From contig SXUI01000029.1 of assembly GCA_005790605.1 (NCBI GenBank), positions 1 through 33,870 of the forward strand: DNA of 33,870 nt, in the 5' to 3' direction. The notes under the pieces are model-generated. The model did no database searches, was not told the DNA's origin, and saw only the letters and a list, made by a program, of their open reading frames with translations. Both the position numbers and the translations under genes were made by a program. Source of the stretch: Planctomycetia bacterium. Lineage in GTDB: Bacteria > Planctomycetota > Phycisphaerae > Phycisphaerales > SM1A02. Numbering within the stretch: the first letter of the stretch is position 1; each line of letters begins with the position of its first letter. This document shows, piece by piece, positions 1-7,588 of this stretch.

Positions 1-731
1 GTCTCGCTGCCATCCTTGGCCGCGCGCTCGATCACCCGAAGCATCTCGCGCTGTTCTGTGTCGTGAATCTCATACAGGAGCAGCTGCGCGTTGCCGAGAA
101 TGCCCGCGAGCAGGTTGTTGAAGTCATGCGCCACACCGCCCGCGAGGCGTCCCACCGCCTCGACCTTTTGACTCTGTCGCAACTGCGCTTCAAGTTGTTC
201 GCGAACCACGAGCTGCTCTTCCAGCTGTCGATTGCGTTCGTCTAGCCGCCGCGCTGTTTCTCGCAATCGCGTGGCGAGCAACTTGAGATCTCCAAGCGTC
301 GCGTCGCGAGATTGCAACAGAATAAGTAAATCGCCGCGTGGGTCATGCGGCGGGAAGTCTTCAAATCCGATCCCGTGTAGCCCCAAATCCTCGATGCGCA
401 CAATCCACGGACCACCAACGAAGAGCAGTCGCTCGCGCCTTCCTTCCACCACCATTTGCCCGCGCAACATCAGATTTTCTTTAGCAAGCACGCGGAGAAT
501 GAAGATGTCGCCAATGCGGCTCCAGATTGAGTCGAAGTCGCGCCCTCCAAGAGGTCGGTCAACCTCGAAGTGCGCGTGAAAGTCATCTCCAACTCGGATC
601 TCTGGGACGAATGAACTCCACCTCGGGCCGAGCCCAGTCAAGCGCATCTCGCGGTCAACCTCGAAGCAGAACGGAAAGAGCTCCGCGAGTTCCGCGCGAC
701 TGAGCGCTGGTGCGGCTCCCTCTCGGCTCAC
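1..731 (-). CDS. HNOBA-domain sensor histidine kinase (partial, runs off left edge)
   Basis: Reading the minus strand from a GTG at 731 gives an open frame of 243 codons that leaves the window. Residues about 14-155 match the HNOBA domain (haem-NO-binding associated, PF07701), with [16 protein letters not shown] and the terminal FPPHDP..LLILLQ pattern. A charged helix (about 155-190) leads into a HisKA H-box, [15 protein letters not shown], where His202 is the predicted phosphorylated residue. The ATP-binding domain lies outside the window. The start overlaps the H-NOX stop in a GTGA, so the two are translationally coupled. By family knowledge, NO binding to the H-NOX partner changes kinase activity through the HNOBA domain. 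The H-box resembles kinases that often end in a receiver domain, so a hybrid kinase is possible. The response regulator is not visible. Confidence 0.9.
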   Translation of the reverse strand, partial: MSREGAAPALSRAELAELFPFCFEVDREMRLTGLGPRWSSFVPEIRVGDDFHAHFEVDRPLGGRDFDSIWSRIGDIFILRVLAKENLMLRGQMVVEGRRERLLFVGGPWIVRIEDLGLHGIGFEDFPPHDPRGDLLILLQSRDATLGDLKLLATRLRETARRLDERNRQLEEQLVVREQLEAQLRQSQKVEAVGRLAGGVAHDFNNLLAGILGNAQLLLYEIHDTEQREMLRVIERAAKDGSE

Positions 732-1279
732 GAAATGGGATTCCAACGAATGACGAAAGTGTCGTGCGCTGACGCTCCATCCACCCGCTTGTATGCAATC
801 TCCGCCTCAACCTTGAACCGGCTCGCGAGTCCCTTCAATAGGCCTACGACGAACGGAGCGAGACCCGCACGATGTGAGTGATAGTGCAACACAAGCGAGC
901 GGTCGCTCTCTTCGGCGACTTGAAAAGACGGTGGCTGCAAGTTCGGAAAGGAGAGTTTCACGCGTGTGTGCAGCGCATCGAGATTGCGAATGAACTCAAC
1001 GAAGGATCCACCCGCACTCTGCATGAGTCCGCCGTAACCGGCCTCGCCGGTGTACAGCACCCAGTACTTTCCGAATTCTTCGAGCACCGTCTCCGGCGGA
1101 AGATTAAGCACTTTGCAGGTCGATCCAACGAGGTTGTATGTCACCGAGTCGTCGTAATTCTCCATAGACATGAATGGCTCATCGGGAACCCCCGCATCCG
1201 TGCGGATCTTGCCCCACGTCTCATCGCCAAACCGACTGCGAATCAGACCTTCGACGGCTTTGTTAACGAGTCCGTACAT
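728..1279 (-). CDS. H-NOX haem nitric-oxide sensor protein
   Basis: A 183-residue protein of the usual length for a stand-alone bacterial H-NOX. It begins with the family signature [13 protein letters not shown]. The predicted proximal haem ligand is His104 (NLDALHTRV), and the haem-propionate clamp YxSxR is present as Y133-H-S135-H-R137. The position aligned with the distal oxygen-stabilising Tyr of thermophilic O2-binding members is Pro142, so this should be an NO-selective rather than an O2-binding sensor (inference from the family). It is cytoplasmic and its natural partner is the overlapping downstream HNOBA kinase. The ATG at 1279 has no clear Shine-Dalgarno sequence. The gene lies just beyond the rpsL-rpsG terminator, so it probably has its own promoter. 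Confidence 0.93.
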   Translation of the reverse strand: MYGLVNKAVEGLIRSRFGDETWGKIRTDAGVPDEPFMSMENYDDSVTYNLVGSTCKVLNLPPETVLEEFGKYWVLYTGEAGYGGLMQSAGGSFVEFIRNLDALHTRVKLSFPNLQPPSFQVAEESDRSLVLHYHSHRAGLAPFVVGLLKGLASRFKVEAEIAYKRVDGASAHDTFVIRWNPIS

Positions 1280-1315
1280 GGCATGCAGAATATCGACAAG
1301 CGCCAGCAGTCGTCC

Positions 1316-1353
1316 GCAAAAGCAACAAAGGCGATCACGCGTGGTGACCGCCT
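1316..1353 (-). terminator. Intrinsic terminator of the rpsL-rpsG transcript
   Basis: On the minus strand, AGGCGGTCAC pairs with GTGATCGCCT (one G-T pair) across the five-base loop CACGC, followed by the T-rich tail TTGTTGCTTTTG. It lies 63 bases past the rpsG stop and before H-NOX. The tail is interrupted, so termination may be partial. Confidence 0.65.
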
Positions 1354-1416
1354 CTGTGGGGAATCCGGTTCAATCTGGCTCGAATGTGCGATTACAAGCT
1401 TGAAATCGCTTCTCGG

Positions 1417-1911
1417 TCACCATGCAAAGTGCGCGAAGGCCTTGTTCGCATCCGCCATGCGGTGCGTGTTGTCCTTCGTCGTCACAGCCTTGCCTTCATG
1501 CTTGGCTGCATCCCAAAGTTCCTTCGCAAGGCGCATGTGCATGGGTCGACCGCGCTCACCGCGCGCGGCTTCAAGGAGCCAGCGGAATGCGAGCGACTGC
1601 TGTCGACGCTTGTTCAACTGCATGGGAACCTGATAGTTCGCGCCACCAACGCGCTTGCTGCGCACTTCGACGGCAGGGCGCACATTGTCGAGCGCCTGAT
1701 GGAACAGTTCGATGCTCGAACGAGGGAGATTCTCTGGCTTCTCCTTCTCGAGTTTCGCTTGAATCGCGTCAAGCGCGGCATACATAACGCGCTGCGCCGT
1801 CGCCTTCTCGCCGCCTTCCATGAGGCAGTTGATGAACTTGGAAAGCACGCGATCTTGAAAACGAGGATCGGGCTTCAGTTGCGACTCAGACGCGGTGTAT
1901 CGACGGGGCAT
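1417..1911 (-). CDS. rpsG: 30S ribosomal protein S7
   Basis: A 164-residue S7 starting MPRRYTASES. Family blocks visible are KFINCLMEGGEKATAQ, VRPAVEVRSKRVGGANYQVP, RWLLEAAR and the C-terminal THRMADANKAFAHF. S7 binds the 3' major domain of 16S rRNA and initiates assembly of the small-subunit head. The ATG at 1911 is chosen because AAAAAGGAG sits 7 bases upstream; the frame stays open further upstream but that part has no S7 similarity. It lies 148 bases downstream of rpsL, the usual S12-S7 order. What follows is a terminator and a sensor gene instead of fusA and tuf, so the classical str operon is broken here. Confidence 0.97.
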   Translation of the reverse strand: MPRRYTASESQLKPDPRFQDRVLSKFINCLMEGGEKATAQRVMYAALDAIQAKLEKEKPENLPRSSIELFHQALDNVRPAVEVRSKRVGGANYQVPMQLNKRRQQSLAFRWLLEAARGERGRPMHMRLAKELWDAAKHEGKAVTTKDNTHRMADANKAFAHFAW

Positions 1912-2059
1912 TGCTGACTCCTTTTTGCTACGGCTGCTTTCGCAACCCTGTTCACCGCAGGCTGGAGTATGGGCTCTCCCGAACTGACGCCTGCGATTAC
2001 TCGCTGTCGCTCGGACCATCCGAAACGACTTCAAACAAAAGATTTTTGACGATTCCTAC

Positions 2060-2449
2060 TTACTTCTTCTTTGCGGCTGCGGCCTTCTTCTTGACGCCGT
2101 AAAGCGAACGACCCTTCTTGCGGCCATCGACGCCGAGGCAGTCAAGCGCACCACGCACCACGTGGTACCGAACGCCGGGAAGATCTCGCACGCGGCCACC
2201 GCGGACGAGCACGATCGAGTGCTCTTGAAGGTTGTGACCTTCGCCGCCGATGTACGCAGTCACTTCGTTGCCATTCGTCAATCGAACGCGGCAAACCTTG
2301 CGAAGCGCAGAGTTTGGCTTCTTGGGTGTGACGGTACGAACTTGGAGGCAAACGCCACGACGCTGTGGACAGGCCTTGAGATCCCTGACCTTCGACTTGG
2401 AAGGTTGGTGAACGCGTGGTGAGCGGACTAGCTGGTTGATCGTCGGCAT
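2060..2449 (-). CDS. rpsL: 30S ribosomal protein S12
   Basis: A 129-residue S12 beginning [12 protein letters not shown]. The decoding-site loop [11 protein letters not shown] is intact, with the Lys whose substitution causes streptomycin resistance in other bacteria; the second conserved block, [15 protein letters not shown], is also intact. S12 sits at the A-site interface and monitors codon-anticodon pairing. The C-terminus ends in a Lys/Ala-rich tail ([10 protein letters not shown]). It is transcribed towards rpsG. rnhA lies 105 bases upstream on the same strand, with a possible promoter between them (2477-2505). No strong ribosome-binding site precedes the ATG. Confidence 0.98.
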   Translation of the reverse strand: MPTINQLVRSPRVHQPSKSKVRDLKACPQRRGVCLQVRTVTPKKPNSALRKVCRVRLTNGNEVTAYIGGEGHNLQEHSIVLVRGGRVRDLPGVRYHVVRGALDCLGVDGRKKGRSLYGVKKKAAAAKKK

Positions 2450-2476
2450 AGCGGTAAAACCTGCGGGGGATCGAGA

Positions 2477-2505
2477 AGGATAGCGGGAACTTCGAACGCT
2501 TGCAA
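2477..2505 (-). promoter_or_regulatory. Candidate promoter for rpsL-rpsG
   Basis: On the minus strand TTGCAA (2505-2500) and TATCCT (2482-2477) are separated by 17 bases, each with four of six matches to the sigma-70 consensus. Transcription would start roughly 20 bases upstream of the rpsL ATG. This is a pattern match only. Confidence 0.35.
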
Positions 2506-2554
2506 AGGGTTGTATGCATCAACTTCCAAAGAAGTGAAAGCGACCCTATTCCGA

Positions 2555-3022
2555 TCAGCACGCGCCGGCTTGGATTGCCGCGACCGCCATAAGGTCGCAC
2601 TGCGTGTTCTGCGGGTGTTCGGCGTGCCCGCGGATCCACCGGCAGCGAATCGAATGCACCGCGCGCAGCGCATCGAGTTCTCGCCAAAGGTCGACATTGA
2701 GAAGAGCCCCCTGCTTCCGCTTCCAACCTCGCTTTTTCCACCCATCGAGCCACTCGTTCAGGCCATTGACGAGGTACTGGCTATCGCTGACTACCTCGAC
2801 TGAATGAGGTCCAATAAGCGATCGCAACCCAGCGACCGCCGCAAACAGTTCCATTCGATTGTTCGTCGTCTGCGCTTCAAATCCTGAGCCGGATGTTGAT
2901 TCCGACCCCCGTTCGAGGATCCAAGCCCAGCCGCCGGGACCAGGATTCCCTGAGCAAGCGCCATCGGTATAGAGCGTGACTCGTGCGGAACTTGGCGCGT
3001 GACTCGAAACGGGACTCGGCAT
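2555..3022 (-). CDS. rnhA: Ribonuclease HI
   Basis: RNase HI cleaves the RNA strand of RNA-DNA hybrids using two metal ions. Starting at the ATG at 3022 the product is 155 residues, the typical length. The catalytic carboxylates are all present: Asp20 in YTDGACSGNPGPGG, Glu58 in NNRMELFA, Asp80 in VVSDSQYLVNG, and Asp143 in QNTQCD. His133 is in the conserved RGHAEHP loop. A TTG further out (3055) would add 11 residues without family similarity, so it was not used. The gene is upstream of rpsL-rpsG on the same strand and divergent from rpmF-plsX. Read-through into rpsL is possible. Confidence 0.95.
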   Translation of the reverse strand: MPSPVSSHAPSSARVTLYTDGACSGNPGPGGWAWILERGSESTSGSGFEAQTTNNRMELFAAVAGLRSLIGPHSVEVVSDSQYLVNGLNEWLDGWKKRGWKRKQGALLNVDLWRELDALRAVHSIRCRWIRGHAEHPQNTQCDLMAVAAIQAGAC

Positions 3023-3101
3023 GATTTCGCTCAGATGGACTCGATCGGGCTCCAAACGCGCGTTCGGTCGACGCGTTCTCCTCGGCTTGAGCCTACATGG
3101 C

Positions 3102-3129
3102 TTGACATGGCGGAGGTTTTTCCTAGACT
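3102..3129 (+). promoter_or_regulatory. Sigma-70-type promoter for the rpmF-plsX-fab cluster
   Basis: A perfect -35 TTGACA (3102-3107) and a -10 TAGACT (3124-3129, four of six) are separated by 16 bases. Transcription from here would leave an untranslated leader of about 170 bases before rpmF. The leader holds a small hairpin (ACCCC..GGGGT near 3267) but no riboswitch that I recognise. It lies in the 285-bp gap shared with the divergent rnhA. Confidence 0.6.
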
Positions 3130-3307
3130 AGCCGCTCTTCGCACCGCTCGCCCAACGGCACTCGTTTGGCGGTCGGAGCACAAGTCGTTTCGAGCACAGG
3201 ACCTCGAATTGCCTTGGCATCTGCTGACTGCTTCCACAGCGGCGAGTCCCGATTGTAAAGGTCAACCCCACTCGCGGGGTGACTTCGACTGAAAGGTCTA
3301 GACAGCC

Positions 3308-3496
3308 ATGCTTCCAGCATTTAGGAAATCACCAGGACGAACTCGCCGCGGTCGCGCTCACCACGCCATCAAGAAGACGCACACCGTGCTCTGCCCAAAC
3401 TGCGGCACCGCGAAGCGCCCACACTGCGCATGCTCTGGATGCGGATATGTTCGCCCCGGTCTGCAAGTGAAGACTGGCAAGAGCCCTGAAGCCTAA
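3308..3496 (+). CDS. rpmF: 50S ribosomal protein L32
   Basis: A 62-residue basic protein with the L32 pattern: an Arg-rich N-terminus (PGRTRRGRAHHAIKK), then a zinc ribbon of two Cys pairs, CPNCG and CSGCG, separated by KRPHCA. An additional Cys precedes the second pair. L32 sits near the peptide exit side of the large subunit. rpmF next to plsX is a very common bacterial arrangement coupling ribosome and membrane synthesis. The usual upstream partner yceD (DUF177) is absent; rpmF is the first gene after the promoter. The N-terminus MLPAFRKSPG differs slightly from the common MAVPKRKTSK. Confidence 0.93.
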   Translation: MLPAFRKSPGRTRRGRAHHAIKKTHTVLCPNCGTAKRPHCACSGCGYVRPGLQVKTGKSPEA

Positions 3497-3610
3497 TCAG
3501 CAGCGAGTTCCGCATGCGCACCTGCATGATTCGCGAGCGGATACAGTCCGCGCGTTGCGTTGTGTTTCCCTGATGGCTCCTACCCACTAGCACCCGAGGT
3601 CTCGATCGAT

Positions 3611-4630
3611 ATGAGGATTGGTGTCGATGTGATGGGCGGCGACAACGCCCCAGACGAGATCCTGAAGGGCAGCTTCGCATCACTCGCGAAGTTGGAACCT
3701 GGTGATGCACTCGTCCTCTTGGGTGACGAACCAATCATTCGGGATGCGATGCGAGAGCGTCGGATTCAAGACCCTCGCATCGAGATTGTGCACTGCTCCG
3801 AAGTCATCGGGATGGATGAATCACCGGTCGAGGCAGTCCGATCAAAGCCTGATAGCTCCATCAATCGCGCGGCAAAGATGGCAGGTCCGCGGCACGAGCA
3901 GCGCTTAGATGCCTGGATCAGCGCGGGCAACACCGGCGCGTGCGTCGCAGCAAGTCAGCTGTACATGCGGCGACTCCCGAATGTCGTTCGACCTGGCATT
4001 GCCGTTGTCGTCCCGACATTCGCTGGCCCGATTGTCCTCATCGATGTCGGTGCCAACATTGATCCGAAGCCTGTGCATCTCGCGCAATACGGCGTGATGG
4101 GCGACGCATACGCGCGCGGCATTCTCGGCATCGGGAATCCACGCGTCGCAATCATGAATGTTGGCGGCGAAGAAGCGAAAGGTACGGACGGCATGAAGCT
4201 CGCTCGCGAGCTCCTCCGCAAATCCGACAATCTCAACTTCATTGGATTCGTCGAAGGCCGCGGCGTGTTTGATGGCGAAGCAGACGTCGTCGTGACGGAC
4301 GGTGTTGTTGGCAATGTCATGCTCAAACTCGCCGAGGGCTTGAGCGCCGGCATCTTCAAAGCCATCGCCCGAGAGGTGCTCGAAATCGATCCTGAACTCG
4401 CGGTGCGATTCGAGCCCGTCGTGAAAAGCATTTACTCCAAGCACGACTACCACGAGTACGGCGGTGCGCCACTCTTAGGTGTGAATGGATGCTGCCTCAT
4501 CGCCCACGGCTCAAGCATCGCGCGCACAATCATGAACGCCGTGCATCGCGCGCGTCAGTACGCCGCAAGTGGTCTCAATGAGATCATCAATCAACGGCTC
4601 GAATCGATTCAGGAACCTGCCGCCTCATGA
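3611..4630 (+). CDS. plsX: Phosphate acyltransferase PlsX
   Basis: PlsX converts acyl-ACP and phosphate into acyl-phosphate, the donor for PlsY in phosphatidic acid synthesis; it is a peripheral membrane enzyme. The product is 339 residues, normal for the family. Motifs seen are GVDVMGGDNAP at the N-terminus, SAGNTGA, IDVGANIDPKP, NVGGEEAKGTDG, GFVEGRGVFDGEADVVVTDG and the C-terminal GGAPLLGVNG. The ATG at 3611 is used because it begins the conserved MRIGVDVMGG; a TTG at 3560 would add 17 unrelated residues. Its stop overlaps the fabH start by four bases (ATGA), so the two are translationally coupled. Confidence 0.98.
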   Translation: MRIGVDVMGGDNAPDEILKGSFASLAKLEPGDALVLLGDEPIIRDAMRERRIQDPRIEIVHCSEVIGMDESPVEAVRSKPDSSINRAAKMAGPRHEQRLDAWISAGNTGACVAASQLYMRRLPNVVRPGIAVVVPTFAGPIVLIDVGANIDPKPVHLAQYGVMGDAYARGILGIGNPRVAIMNVGGEEAKGTDGMKLARELLRKSDNLNFIGFVEGRGVFDGEADVVVTDGVVGNVMLKLAEGLSAGIFKAIAREVLEIDPELAVRFEPVVKSIYSKHDYHEYGGAPLLGVNGCCLIAHGSSIARTIMNAVHRARQYAASGLNEIINQRLESIQEPAAS

Positions 4631-5631
4631 ACGCCAGCTCTCTGTGTGGCGTGCGCATTCTCGGCACGGGTTCGAGCGTGCCCGAGCGCCGACTCACGAA
4701 CGCTGATTTCGAAAAGATGCTTGACACGAGCGATGAGTGGATCACGCAGCGCACAGGCATTCGTGAACGACGGGTGCTTGACCTTGACAAAGCCAGCGGG
4801 CTCACCCTCGCGCGCGCGGCGCTGCAAAATGCGCTCGATGCTGCACAGGTGCCTGCGAAGGAGCTTGATCTCGTCATCTGCGCGACAGTGACCGCAGACA
4901 TGACCTGCCCTTCCACTTCGGCGCGGATCGCGTCGGATGTGGGTGCGGCTGGCGCGGCGGCGTTTGATGTGGGCGCCGCTTGCTCGGGATTTGTCTACGC
5001 GATCAATCTCGCGGATTCCATTGTTCGCTGCGGTCGCGCGCGAACCGTCGCAGTAGTCGGCGTGGATGCGATGACAAGCATCATCGACTACTCCGATCGC
5101 ACATGTTCCATTCTGTTTGGTGACGCCGCAGGCGCTGTGATTCTTCGCGCCGATGACAATCCTGCGATCGGATGCCTCTATCAACACATGGGCGCGGACG
5201 GAACGGGATGGGGCTCGCTCTACATCCCGCGCCAAGCGCGCGACATCCCGGCGGCAGACATCGAGAACAAGACGCGACTCGGCTGCCTGCGCATGAACGG
5301 CAAAGAGGTCTTCAAGTTTGCGGTCACCAAGTTCCGCGAAGTGATCGAAGACGCACTGCTCAAGACGAATCTCTCGCCTGATCAAGTCAGTCAGTTCGTG
5401 TGTCACCAGTCCAACATTCGGATCATCGATGCGGCGCGCGAGAAGCTTGGCCTCGATCCGTCACAGGTCTATGTGAACATCGACAAGTTTGGCAATTCCA
5501 GCGCGGGAAGCGTGCCGCTCTGCCTCGACCAACTCTGGCGCGCAGGGAAAATCACGCCAGGAAAACCGTTCGTGCTCGTCGCCTTCGGCGGCGGCTTGAC
5601 TTGGGCATCGTCCGTGTGGCGCATGCCTTAA
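4627..5631 (+). CDS. fabH: 3-oxoacyl-ACP synthase III (FabH)
   Basis: FabH starts fatty-acid synthesis by condensing an acyl-CoA, usually acetyl-CoA, with malonyl-ACP. The product has 334 residues. The catalytic triad is complete: Cys119 in VGAACSGF, His260 in CHQSNIRI and Asn290 in FGNSSAGSVPL. The N-terminal GTGSSVPE and DEWITQRTGIRER blocks and the C-terminal AFGGGLTWAS are typical. It overlaps plsX by four bases and is followed 40 bases later by fabD, all on one predicted transcript. Confidence 0.98.
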   Translation: MNASSLCGVRILGTGSSVPERRLTNADFEKMLDTSDEWITQRTGIRERRVLDLDKASGLTLARAALQNALDAAQVPAKELDLVICATVTADMTCPSTSARIASDVGAAGAAAFDVGAACSGFVYAINLADSIVRCGRARTVAVVGVDAMTSIIDYSDRTCSILFGDAAGAVILRADDNPAIGCLYQHMGADGTGWGSLYIPRQARDIPAADIENKTRLGCLRMNGKEVFKFAVTKFREVIEDALLKTNLSPDQVSQFVCHQSNIRIIDAAREKLGLDPSQVYVNIDKFGNSSAGSVPLCLDQLWRAGKITPGKPFVLVAFGGGLTWASSVWRMP

Positions 5632-5671
5632 GCGCGCGGGATTGTCCGCTCGGAGTTAAAGTTCGACGCTT

Positions 5672-6613
5672 ATGCAAACCGTTGTCCTCTGTCCCGGTCA
5701 AGGCGCGCAAGTCATCGGCATGGCGAAGTGGTGGTGCGAGTCAAACGCGCACGCGCGCTCGACATTCGAAACCGCTGACGCAATCTTCGAGCAAAGCGGA
5801 CATGCGACATCGCTTTCTACAATCGCCTGGAACGGGCCAGCAGAGCTATTGCATCGCACCGATGTCAGTCAGCCCGCGCTCTACACCGCCGGTATCGCCT
5901 GCGCACGAGCCTTGGGCAACGACGCCTTCGGATCGATGCTCGCGATCTCGGGTCTTTCCCTCGGCGAGTACACCGCGTTGCACCTCGCCGGTGCCTTCAG
6001 CTTTGAGGATGGGCTGCGACTGGTGATTGAGCGCGGCCGCTTGATGCAGGCGGCGGCAGAAGCGTCGAAGGGGGGAATGATTGCGCTCATCGGCGCTGAT
6101 GAGGCAAGCGCACAAGCGGTATGCGATGAAGCGAGCCAGGGAGAAGTGCTCGTCCCTGCGAACTACAACGCGCCCGGGCAGATCGTTCTGAGCGGCCACG
6201 CATCAGCGTGCGCGAGAGCGAATTCGATCGCGTCGGAGAAGGGACTTCGAGCCGCGGTCTTGACGGTCGCGGGAGCGTTTCACAGTCCCCTCATGCAGCC
6301 CGCGGCAGCAGGGATGGAGACAGCGTTGGCCAAGACGCAGTTCTCGCCCCTGAAGGGAGAAGTTTGGTCCAATGTGACGGCTCAACCGCACAATTCTGCC
6401 GATCTTGATCTCATTCGCAAGAGACTCGTGGAACAGCTTGTTTCCCCTGTACGATGGAGTCAGAGTTGCGCGAATCTCATCGCGTCCCTCAACTCGCGAA
6501 ACCTTCGCGAAGGTACGGTTTTCCACGAACTCGCCCCTGGCACCGTGCTGAGGGGACTCATGAAGCGCATTGATCGCGCGACCGAGGTACTAAGTCATGA
6601 TCAACCCGCATAA
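5672..6613 (+). CDS. fabD: Malonyl-CoA:ACP transacylase (FabD)
   Basis: FabD moves malonyl groups from CoA to ACP. The 313-residue product shows the N-terminal oxyanion motif PGQGAQ, the nucleophile Ser96 in GLSLGEY and the catalytic His204 in GAFHSPLM. It is cytoplasmic. The coding region overlaps the start of the following lipoprotein gene by 17 bases, which suggests co-translation. Confidence 0.97.
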   Translation: MQTVVLCPGQGAQVIGMAKWWCESNAHARSTFETADAIFEQSGHATSLSTIAWNGPAELLHRTDVSQPALYTAGIACARALGNDAFGSMLAISGLSLGEYTALHLAGAFSFEDGLRLVIERGRLMQAAAEASKGGMIALIGADEASAQAVCDEASQGEVLVPANYNAPGQIVLSGHASACARANSIASEKGLRAAVLTVAGAFHSPLMQPAAAGMETALAKTQFSPLKGEVWSNVTAQPHNSADLDLIRKRLVEQLVSPVRWSQSCANLIASLNSRNLREGTVFHELAPGTVLRGLMKRIDRATEVLSHDQPA

Positions 6614-7409
6614 CAATCTCTACAAGCAAGGCGCAGTCTCGCGTTCGTTGCGGCGCTCCGTGCTGATGACCGCTTCGATCGCGACGCTCGTCGTTGCATC
6701 GATTGGTGGCTGCAGTGATCCTCCGCCGCCTCCACCACCACCCATCGCGGTTGCTCCTCCGCCGCCACCTCCACCAGCGTTAACTCCGATCTCGGAGTTG
6801 ATGGCGCGCTACAACATCGATCCACGCGTGTCGCTTGCTGAGGACCGCGCACCGGATACCGATCCACAACGCATCGCTGTGCTGCAGTTCTTCGACGCGA
6901 TTGTTCGTGGCAATGTGAGCGCATTGACGCCGATGCTCTCGCCGCCTGATCAGTATCAGCTCGAGCAACTCGCCTCAACAAACGCTTTCGAAGAACTCGC
7001 GAAGTCCATCTCGAAGTGTGATGTTCGATGCGGCGCGCATGAGACCGACTTCTGCACGCTCGCCGTCTTTACGATCGGCGAAAACTTCCAGCCGCAACTT
7101 TGGGTCTATACCGTCGGTGACTCGTCAGCCGAGTTCGATTCCGTCGCAACACCGATCAAAGTGCTCGACAAGTTGAGCGGCTCTGATTGGATCACCGCGT
7201 GGTACAAGCTGCTCTCCGACGAGCAAGCACTCGCGCAGAAGCCAGATGAAGTCATCGAGGCGCCGTCGCAAGATCTCACGCAGGAAGCAACCGCTGAGAG
7301 TTCGTCGGCACCGGAAGCTGCGCCAGGCGTTCCTGGTGGAATGCCCGGAAAGCGCACTCCTGGAGCGCCAATCGGCGCACCGCGACCACCGGGTTTCGGA
7401 ACCAAGTGA
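6597..7409 (+). CDS. Proline-rich lipoprotein of unknown function
   Basis: I do not recognise a named family. The 270-residue product has a basic N-terminus, a hydrophobic stretch (about 22-36) and a lipobox ASIGGC with Cys39 as the predicted lipidated residue. A poly-proline linker (about 42-60, two runs of seven to eight Pro) leads into a folded-looking domain (about 62-215) containing four Cys (SKCDVRCG, DFCTLAV) and LQFFDAIVRGNV. The tail is low-complexity, rich in Pro, Gly and Ala. An ATG at 6666 would shorten the n-region but keep the lipobox. It overlaps fabD by 17 bases and ends just before a strong terminator, so it is the last gene of the rpmF-plsX-fabH-fabD transcript. A link to envelope synthesis is inferred from position only. 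Confidence 0.8.
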   Translation: MINPHNNLYKQGAVSRSLRRSVLMTASIATLVVASIGGCSDPPPPPPPPIAVAPPPPPPPALTPISELMARYNIDPRVSLAEDRAPDTDPQRIAVLQFFDAIVRGNVSALTPMLSPPDQYQLEQLASTNAFEELAKSISKCDVRCGAHETDFCTLAVFTIGENFQPQLWVYTVGDSSAEFDSVATPIKVLDKLSGSDWITAWYKLLSDEQALAQKPDEVIEAPSQDLTQEATAESSSAPEAAPGVPGGMPGKRTPGAPIGAPRPPGFGTK

Positions 7410-7460
7410 TCGAGCGAGTTGTCGCTGCGGCGACGGTTCGTGAACAAGTCTGTACTCCAA

Positions 7461-7487
7461 CGAGCCCGCCTTCGCGGGCTCGTTTTT
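7461..7487 (+). terminator. Strong intrinsic terminator after the fabD-lipoprotein unit
   Basis: A perfect nine-base-pair GC-rich stem (CGAGCCCGC / GCGGGCTCG) with loop CTTC is followed directly by TTTTT. It splits the fatty-acid cluster, so fabG and the genes after it probably need their own promoter within 7488-7588. Confidence 0.93.
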
Positions 7488-7588
7488 CATCAACCGCGTC
7501 TGAGCGACCAACGCCAATCCTGTACATTTCCTCGGTCTTGTCGATTGCACCTTCGCCCTCGCGGTGACTCAACTTCAAAGGGATTCCC

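Noticed and set aside
232-579. Plus-strand frame rich in Ser and Arg
   Set aside because: It is antisense to the HNOBA kinase, whose domain match is clear.
1280-1416. tRNA-like GGTTCAATC segment
   Set aside because: No acceptor stem or cloverleaf can be formed around it.
4609-5406. Long minus-strand frame inside fabH
   Set aside because: It is a GC-rich antisense shadow of a complete FabH with intact active site.
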